From Perilla frutescens (lineage: Eukaryota; Streptophyta; Magnoliopsida; Lamiales; Lamiaceae): DNA of 64,000 bases. How positions within the stretch are numbered: position 1 is the stretch's first letter; each line of letters starts with the position of its first letter. This document shows positions 56,953 to 64,000 of the stretch, in pieces. A program made the position numbers and the translations under genes. The notes below the pieces were generated by a model. That model was not told where the DNA came from, did not search any database, and worked only from the letters and a program-made list of their open reading frames with translations. Location of the stretch: contig BRKX01000006.1 in the NCBI GenBank assembly GCA_026008535.1, forward strand, positions 8,950,501 through 9,014,500, written 5' to 3'.

Positions 56953-56965
56953 ATCTCCCCCTTAA
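56953..56965 (-). promoter_or_regulatory. Polypurine tract for plus-strand priming
   Basis: The minus strand reads TTAAGGGGGAGAT immediately before the LTR start, the position and composition of the retrotransposon PPT and typical of SIRE elements. Two more AAGGGGGAG tracts lie just upstream at about 57053-57084 (minus strand TTAAGGGGGAGCAG and TTAAGGGGGAGTT). Confidence 0.8.
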
Positions 56966-57174
56966 GCTTATCCTTTCTGCACAAAACATAAAGCTTAATA
57001 TACACATGATTAGAGCCGCAGCGGAATACGATCAAAAATCTTGGAGTTCAAAAACTCCCCCTTAAGGTCTGCTCCCCCTTAAGTTATTATCTGTAAAATA
57101 ATATACAAGGTTAGTGGGTATAATCCCCTATACAGAATTATACAACATTAGTGGGTATTTACCCCTGTACAGAA

Positions 57175-57357
57175 ACAATGTTGAGAACATTCTCAACAAA
57201 CATCACACATTTTAAAAACGTGCGAACACAATCACAATGTTGAGACCATTCCCAACATAAAACATCACATACTATAAGTTATGTGAAAAACAGAATAACA
57301 ATGTTGAAAACATTCTCAACATAAAACATCACACATTAAAATATGCAAACATAATAT
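57175..57357. repeat. Tandem array of three hairpin-forming repeats, period about 62 bp
   Basis: The units begin at 57175, 57234 and 57298. Each has ACAATGTTGAGAACATTCTC AACA-type sequence (a perfect or near-perfect palindrome GTTGAGAA.. CATTCTCAAC), then AACATCACA and an AT-rich half. A shorter repeat ATTAGTGGGTAT..CCCCTRTACAGA occurs twice just before (57110-57175). The array lies between the env-like ORF and the polypurine tracts. Confidence 0.85.
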
Positions 57358-57553
57358 ATAGAGCAAGATCATCAACTAATGCTGATGAATAAACCAAAAT
57401 ATTCAAGGATATCCAACGAGGATACCCAACAACCAAAAGAACATGTGTCCAGCACATCACAAACCAACAAGGATGTAAACACATCCAAAATAAAATTGTG
57501 TCCAGCACAATACATAACCAAAAAAAAATTAAATTGTTTTTGTCAGAGAAAAA

Positions 57554-59485
57554 TCATATTTTCTTCTTTCCCTTTTCCTTAGCCACGGACTTTCCAGTCT
57601 TCTTTCTTTCAGCACCATCAGCACCACCATCACCACCATCATCACCAGCGGCGACAGTATCTACTCCCTCTTTTTGTGTAGAAAGTGCACTTCGCAGAGC
57701 TTGGTGATGTTCAACCATAGCATTGGTGAGGACTGTGCTTTGATGGATCATAGAATCCATCTGCTTGATAAAAGAATTTAACATGGATCATAGAATCCAT
57801 CTGCTTGATAAAAGAATTTAACACCTGCACAGAAAATGTCACCAAATGTGAAGTTTCACTAGCTAATTCATTTTCAGACCATGGGGGAGAGAGAGCAGTC
57901 TCTATTCCAACATCCTGATCAACATCTCTGGAGGCAGCCGTGGAAATTAGAGCAAGGTTATAAGGCAGATCCATCACTCGATCATCATTCCCTTTTGATT
58001 TGACAATTGTGATAGTCGATGTTTCAGTGACTATCTTCTTCTTGTTTGGCTTCACGCCTTGCTCAACCATAACTGCATAGATGAGGCAGGGAAAAGGAAG
58101 GATGCTGGTGTTGCTGGTCTTTGTAGCAGCCTTCACATAATCAAAAATATAGTCTCCGAGGCTGAAGGGGATCTTAGTGCCAAGCTTAAAGAGCAGAAAT
58201 GCTTGATCAACAGTGAGGACTGAGGTGTTAGTAGTAGGTAACCAATTACACACAATAATCTTGTGTAAAACAGAGTATAAAAATGTAAGCTTAGAAATGG
58301 AAATTTTGTTTGTCCACTTGGTTACCAATCCACCAGTTATAGTCGACACAACATCATCAATAAGATCTAGACTAACAACATCATTGTCATTGCCTAGACC
58401 CAAGAACTTGTTGATCACCATCAGATTAAACTTAAACACACGATCACGCATATAAATTTCCCCATATTTGCTCCTTGTTTTATCACCCATATCAAGAGAA
58501 ATATTGGCATAGAATTCAACAATCACATCAGGCTCAAAAGTCGACAAAGTAGAAACAGATTTCCACAGACCCCTTTCTTTCAAAAACACATCCATGCCAT
58601 ACTTCTTAAAGCTTAAGACATCAATTTGTTTCTCAACATGCACAGGATGGTTGCACATAATTTTGTATTGAGCCTTAGCATGCTTAGAGTAAAAAGTTTT
58701 ACTAAAAGCAGAAGTAACGCAATGAGGGGAACCTGGTGGATAGACTGGTTCAGAATCTTCAGACTCATCATCATTTTTGACATTGCCTGACTGAGTAGGA
58801 GAGAGAATATCTCGAGCAGTACCGGAAGAGACAAGATCATGAGAAGAGGTGGGAGAGGTTGCTTTCTTCACATCCTTAGAAGAAATTTCTTCCTTGACAG
58901 CTTTAGGAATCTCCGAAGCAGTTTCTTGTTCAGCATCCACTTCAACATCCGCAGGGGCTTTAATGGGAGAGTTCTCGGGAAGATTTTCTTCATCATCAGA
59001 CTCATCCTGTAAAGACCTCACCAGCTTGGTCTCCATCTTCAGAGTTCTCCTAGCCTTCTTGCTAGTTTCTTCAATCTCTTCCTTTTCAGTGTCTTGAGAA
59101 CTGTGAAGCCTCTTAGACTTCGAGTTAGCCCGACCTTCTTCTTCTTACTAGTAATAGCTTGAATGTGCACCCCAAGATCAGGATCTATGGGGTTTTCTTC
59201 TTCTCCTAAGAGTACTTGTTGAAGTGGTGTTGGATTTAACACTTGAATCCCTTCGGGAATTTCATCTTCCTTCATCGGAGCATCAGTTTGTTCTGTCGGA
59301 GGGGATGAGGGCTTTTCCGACTCAGATTTTGCACTTTCCTCACGCACTTCAGGTGTTACAGTGACTGTGGGGGTTGAAGTTGAAGTTCCAGCGGGAACTG
59401 AAGTTGAAGATGGAGTGCCCATGGTTTTCTCCAACATTTGTTTCATCATTTGAAACATAGCAGCTAAGTCATTAGGATCCGCCAT
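57554..59485 (-). pseudogene. Env-like/additional ORF of SIRE-type copia element, broken
   Basis: Downstream of pol, in the place of the extra (env-like) ORF of SIRE/Maximus retrotransposons. The protein starts MADPNDLAAMFQMMKQMLEK at 59485 with a Ser/Thr/Pro-rich acidic N-terminal region. Near 59135 a frameshift at an AAGAAGAAGAAGG run moves the frame to ...DTEKEEIEETSKKARRTL. The central domain (EFYANISLDMGDK, GEIYMRDRVFKFNLMVINKFLGLG, LVTKWTNKISISKLTFLYSVL, NWLPTTNT) is the conserved plant-transposon domain found in such ORFs. A 40-bp tandem duplication (57743-57822) shifts the frame again before the Lys-rich end KSVAKEKGKKKI. No clear membrane helix or signal peptide was seen. Role in the element unknown; here inactive. 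Confidence 0.8.
57743..57822. repeat. Exact 40-bp tandem duplication
   Basis: Two identical copies (57743-57782 and 57783-57822) beginning ATGGATCATAGAATCCATCT. As 40 is not a multiple of three, the duplication breaks the env-like frame. Identity of the copies implies a young event. Each copy carries a small palindrome (ATGGATCATAGAATCCAT). Confidence 0.95.
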
Positions 59486-60147
59486 GAATGTTCTGAAAAA
59501 GCTTGAGAGAAAACAGAAGAAAGAGAGATAGACAAGATGAAGGGAAAATGAAACGACTCGGTGGAGAGAGAATGAGTGAGAGATTTGAATTTTAATTCAA
59601 GATATGGATATCAAGATTCCTCAAATCTCGGAACTCCCCAAAACCGTCACATCAAGAATAAAAAATTCAAAAATTAAAAAAAATTAGTGGATAGGGATAA
59701 ATGAAGGTGTACTTATCACCAAAGTACAAATTAGAGATATTCATGGGCCCTCTAAACAAATCCATCCTTTTTTTTTTAAATAGAATAAAAGATAAATGGA
59801 ATACACTTACATGACAAATATAATTATAGGCAAATACTTTATGAATATTAACGTTTTTCTGCAATCTTAGTAACAATATCAACTACAACATAACCAAATA
59901 GTGAATAGATCCAACTATAATGCACTTTATAGAATTACGGGTAATTTATTTACAAACATAGAAATGAAATTTCAAGTAGCTGATTTTGTTAAATAGAAGC
60001 AGAAACACAATAACTTCATTAGGTCAGCCTTGACTTATATTTAAAAATAAATGACTAAAATAAATAAATGAAAAACACATATGATAAGCAACTGATGTTG
60101 ATACGAAGAACTCACATAGAGTTCAACATCAGTAAACAGTGTGAACT
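59486..60147. other. Non-coding spacer between pol and env-like ORF
   Basis: AT-rich sequence with no ORF, about 660 bp. It could hold splice or internal start signals for the env-like ORF, but none can be defined by eye. Confidence 0.45.
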
Positions 60148-63100
60148 AATTAAATAGAACACATTCCAAGAGACTTTCTCAAGGCAGAAAATCTCTCGAA
60201 ATCAAGGGGCTTGGTAAAAATATCTGCTGTTTAATTCTCAGTGGATATGTATTTGATGTTTATGATCTCCTTTTCCACCAAGTCTCTGATGAAGTGATGT
60301 CGAATGTCGATATGCTTAGTGCGTGAATGTTGTACAGGATTTTTGGAAATTTCAATGGCACTAACATTATCACACAGCAGGGTTAGTGATAAGCTTGTCA
60401 TGCCATAGTCTTTCAACATTTGATTCAGCCATACCAACTGAGCACAACAACTAGCAGCTGCAACATATTCTGATTCAGCTGTTGACAAGGAGATGCAATT
60501 TTGTTTCTTGCTTGACCAAGAAACAATATTGTTCCCCAAAAAGAAGCAACCACCACTTGTGCTCTTTCTATCATCAACATCACCTGCCCAGTCTGAATCA
60601 CTGTATCCAATAAGGCTGGTGTTTGTATCTTTACAATACCTGATTCCAAAGTTAACTGTACCAGAAACATATCGAATTATTCTTTTGACAGCTTTCAAGT
60701 GAGATTCCTTGGGTTGAGCTTGGTATCTAGCACAAACTCCAACACTGAACATGATGTCAGGTCTGCTGACGGTCAAGTAGAGCAAGCTTCCAATCATTTC
60801 TCTATACATCGTTGGGTCAACATTGACTCCAACATCGTCTTTGCTCAGTTTTTCAGAGGATCCCATTGGTGTCTTCATAGGCTTTGAAGCTTCAAGCCCA
60901 AAGCGCTTGATCAGATTTTTGGCATACTTGCTTTGGGATATGAAAATTCCATCTTTGTCTTGCTTGATTTGGAGACCAAGGAAGTAGGCCAATTCACCGA
61001 CCATGCTCATCTCAAATGTGTTGCACATTACATCAACAAACTCCCTGAGGAGATTAGAACAAGTGGATCCAAACACAATATCATCAACATAGATTTGTGC
61101 AACAGTGATATGTTTGTGGATCCTTTTGATAAACAATGTTTTATCAACCACACCTCTTGTAAAACCAAAGTCAATTAAAAATTCGGTAAGACGAGCACAC
61201 CAAGCTCTAGGAGCTTGTTTCAGTCCATACAAGGCCTTGTGTAGTTTCAGCACATGGTTTGGTTTTTCATGACATTCAAAGCCTTTTGGTTGTTCAACAT
61301 AGGCTTCCTCATTCAAAATTCCATTCAGGAAGGAGCTTTTGACATCCATTTATGCAATGTAAACTCAATGTGGCAAGCAATGGCAAGTAGGAGACGAATA
61401 GACTCTATTGTAGCAACAGGAGTGAATGTTTCATCATAGTCTATTCCTTCTACTTGTGTATAACCTTGTGCCACAAGTCTGGCTTTGTTTCTAACCACAT
61501 ACCCATACTCATCAGTCTTGTTCTTAAATATCCATTTAGTTCCAATTACATTTTTATTTTCAGGCCTTGGAACCAATTCCCACACATTATTTCGAACAAA
61601 CTGAATCAGCTCATCATGCATTGCTTCTATCCAGAATTCATCTTTTAGAGCTTCTTTGACATTTTTAGGTTCAACACTGGATAGAAAGCATGAGATAGAC
61701 ACAAAGTTAATGACTGATGACATGCAAACCTATTTGACCAATTCAGCAACGCCGGCTGAACTTTTTGTTCTTGTTTTGACTCCTTGAGATCCATCACCAA
61801 TGATTTGGGAATTTGGGTGATCTCTTTTGATTCTTCTTGGAGGATCACGTCTTTGTTCATACTAAGCAAGTGGAAGATGGTCATTATCGCTTTCAGAGGA
61901 GGATTCTGAGTCTGGTGTTCGAGGGGATATTGAATCATTTGCTGAGGGAGAAGGAACATTGGATTTGACATCAGGACTTCCCATAGGACTTTTGGGAGTT
62001 CCACTTGGCTCCTTATCAGTAACATCTGGTTCATGGAGGAGAAATGACACATCATCTTCCTCAGACTTAGTCGCCAGACCTGCAAGATCATCAAACACAA
62101 CATTGATAGATTCTTGCACAACTTTGGTTCTTAGGTTAAGAACACGAAATGCTCTGCTGTTTTGAGCATATCCCAAGAAAAATCCTTTATCACTTTTAGA
62201 GTCAAACTTTCCAAGATAGTCTCTGTCATTCAGGATGTAGCAGACACATCCAAACACATGGAAATATTTGAGATTTGGCTTTCTTTCTCTTAGAGGCTCA
62301 TAAGGTGTCTCATTTCTTCCTGGTCGAAGATAGACTCTGTTCCCGATGTGACAGACTGTGTTGACAGCTTCAGCCCACAGCTTCTTCGAAAGACTTTTAG
62401 CCTGTAACATTGTACAAGACATTTCCTACAGAGTTTGATTCCTTCTCTCCACTACTCCATTTTGTTCAGGAGTTTTGGGAGCTGAATACTCATGGAGTAT
62501 TCCTTTCTTTTCACAAAAGTCATTGAATGCAGCATTCTCAAATTCTCTTCCATGATCTGTTCTGACGCATGCAATGTTGGTGTCATATTGCAAACACATT
62601 GTCCGGCAGAATCTTTTGAAGACTTTGAATGTTTCAGATTTTTCCTGTAGAAATTCAACCTAAGTATACCTTGAGAAATCATCAACAATGACAAGGATGA
62701 AACTCTTACCACTCATACTCTTTGTATCGACTGGACCCATGATGTCCATGTGTAAGAGTTGGAAACATCTTGTTGTTTGACATCCACCCAGGCTTTTGTG
62801 AGGGATTCTGGTTTGTTTTCCCTTTTGACAGGCACCACATACAACATCGTGATCAACATTCAGTTTTGGTAGGCCGCGGACAGCATCTGACACAATCAGT
62901 TTCTTCAAATTTACCATGCTCATGTGACCGAGTTTTTGATGAATCAGCTTCGTTTCATCATTTACAGTCATGTTGCACGTTTCATCTTTGTCAGCATGGT
63001 AGCAATTATCGGATACGCGGCTTCCGAACATTATGCATTTGTCGTGTTTGTCAAATACTTCACAAGTATTTTTATCAAACTTGACATGCATACCATCGTC

Positions 63101-64000
63101 ACATAACTGACTGATACTGATCAAGTTGGCCGTCAACCCTTCAACATGTAGGACATTTTGAAGCTTAGGAAAATGTTTGACATTCAATGTACATTTTCCG
63201 ACAATGTTTCCTTGAGCTCCTCCTCCATAACTGACTTTTCCTTTGTTTGAAGTGGTGTATTCTTCAAGAAACTCCTTATTGCCGGTCATGTGTCGAGAAC
63301 ATCCACTGTCGAAGTACCATGTTCCGACAATATTAGCCTTCAGTGATGTATACACAACATTGCATGTAACCTTCATCTTTTTGGACTTCATCGGATTCTT
63401 GTTCTTCAATGTGATCCCTGATGTTGTTCTCCCGGATGCAACATCATCGTGGAACTTAAAGCAATGTGGTTTGATGTGTCCCGGCTCCTGACAGTAATGG
63501 CACACATATTTTCGAACCTTTGAGCCCTTACATTTCTTCTGATCATTATCTTCAACATTGCTCCCTGTAGACATGTTTGAGTTGTTCTCCTTTACAAATT
63601 TCACAACACTGTGATTTGAGGAAGTCATGGAAACTTTGTTTGAGAATCCCAGTCCAGCTCTGTCTGTCTATCCCAATGTTAAGGCTTCATTTAGGACATT
63701 CGTTCCTTGATTCCATTTCTGAAACGTTCTTGAGGTGCTCTCCACTTCCTTCTTTAGTTTAGTGATTTCAGCATCACTCCTGGTGAGCCTAATTTCCAGT
63801 CGCACAATCTTCTCTCTAAGACACCAATTTTCTTCCATAAGAAATTTCAGTTCTTTGGATTAAGCTGTCCATTGACTGCAAACTTCATTCACAGCATCAC
63901 TGAGTTCTTCAAGAGAGGCAGAGGGGCGTTCTTCCTGTGGATTAACCTCTCTGATCTCAGAAGTATGATTAAACTCATCCAGTAGAGTCATTTCATACCA
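60148..64000 (-). pseudogene. SIRE-type Ty1/copia gag-pol, many stops; runs off the window
   Basis: Reading downward from 64000: gag C-terminal coiled-coil part (LKFLMEENWCLREKIVRLE), zinc knuckle CHYCQEPGHIKPHC, aspartic protease WYFDSGCSRHMTG, GAG-pre-integrase (HQKLGHMSMVNLKKL), integrase (LLHMDIMGPVDTKS; VRTDHGREFEN; VVERRNQTL), then RT (GTKWIFKNKTDEYG, MDVKSSFLNG, YGLKQAPRAW, YVDD) and RNase H (SDWAGDVDDRKSTSG) ending ADIFTKPLDFERFSALRKSLGM. This is the copia order (integrase before RT). In-frame stops replace coding residues at 62660-62662 (Trp of RYTWVEF), 62426-62428 (Gln of NQTLQE), 61862-61864, 61730-61732 and 60231-60233. There are two more in gag above 63628 and a frameshift near 61350. 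The RT and RNase H block (60231-61349) is open for 372 codons. Stops fit C/G-to-T/A decay. Confidence 0.9.

Noticed and set aside
1..64000. CRISPR arrays, bacterial-type operons, rRNA or tRNA genes
   Set aside because: None found. The tandem repeats are transposon-associated or microsatellites, and the gene structures are those of a plant nucleus.

Overview
The window is nuclear DNA of a flowering plant, almost certainly a eudicot. It is AT-rich, has intron-containing genes with plant splice sites, and is packed with plant transposable elements. A captured resistance-gene fragment resembles the R1/RPP13-like NLRs of asterids, so an asterid (possibly Lamiales) is my guess; this is inference from remembered families, not a search.

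Only four intact-looking host genes are visible, all on the + strand: a seven-exon G-type lectin S-receptor-like kinase (15246-18301), a two-exon BAHD-fold CER2/CER26-like protein of wax elongation (32357-34548), an eight-exon NIPA-type magnesium transporter (44054-46279) and a single-coding-exon Myb/SANT-like (trihelix-type) protein with a long coiled coil (47877-49193). They are unrelated single genes with no operon-like logic.

Left part (1-14,300): a decayed Mutator-like (MULE) transposase gene on the - strand, flanked by AGCGCT-type motif clusters and about 450-bp repeats (3600-5468). Next come a chromovirus-type LTR ending at 8632 that interrupts an Athila-like gag/PBS/LTR block (8633-10666), a CACTA terminus (to 12431) and a probable copia LTR. 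Middle (18,865-31,600): a hAT end, a second decayed MULE transposase of the same family, and a probable hAT N-terminal exon. The middle also holds a 1.23-kb element with about 330-bp inverted repeats carrying the broken 5' end of an NLR gene, a Harbinger-type MITE, a solo LTR with perfect 5-bp target duplication, and several palindromic and Stowaway-like MITEs.

Right part: a second gene-capturing MULE-type element with a perfect 9-bp target duplication and an RRM fragment (37130-37934), a probable copia LTR, and an element of about 1.6 kb with terminal repeats (41.2-42.8 kb). Then follow the NIPA and trihelix-type genes and a minus-strand LTR (from 51703) split by a 991-bp Harbinger-like insertion whose empty site can be read. 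The right end is a degenerate SIRE-type Ty1/copia element (55890 to the window end): 3' LTR, polypurine tract, env-like ORF, then RNase H, RT, integrase, protease and gag, carrying many stops and frameshifts.

The most interesting material is transposon biology: two gene-capturing foldback elements, nested insertions dated by target duplications, repeat arrays flanking a MULE transposase, and a tandem hairpin array between the env-like ORF and the 3' LTR.
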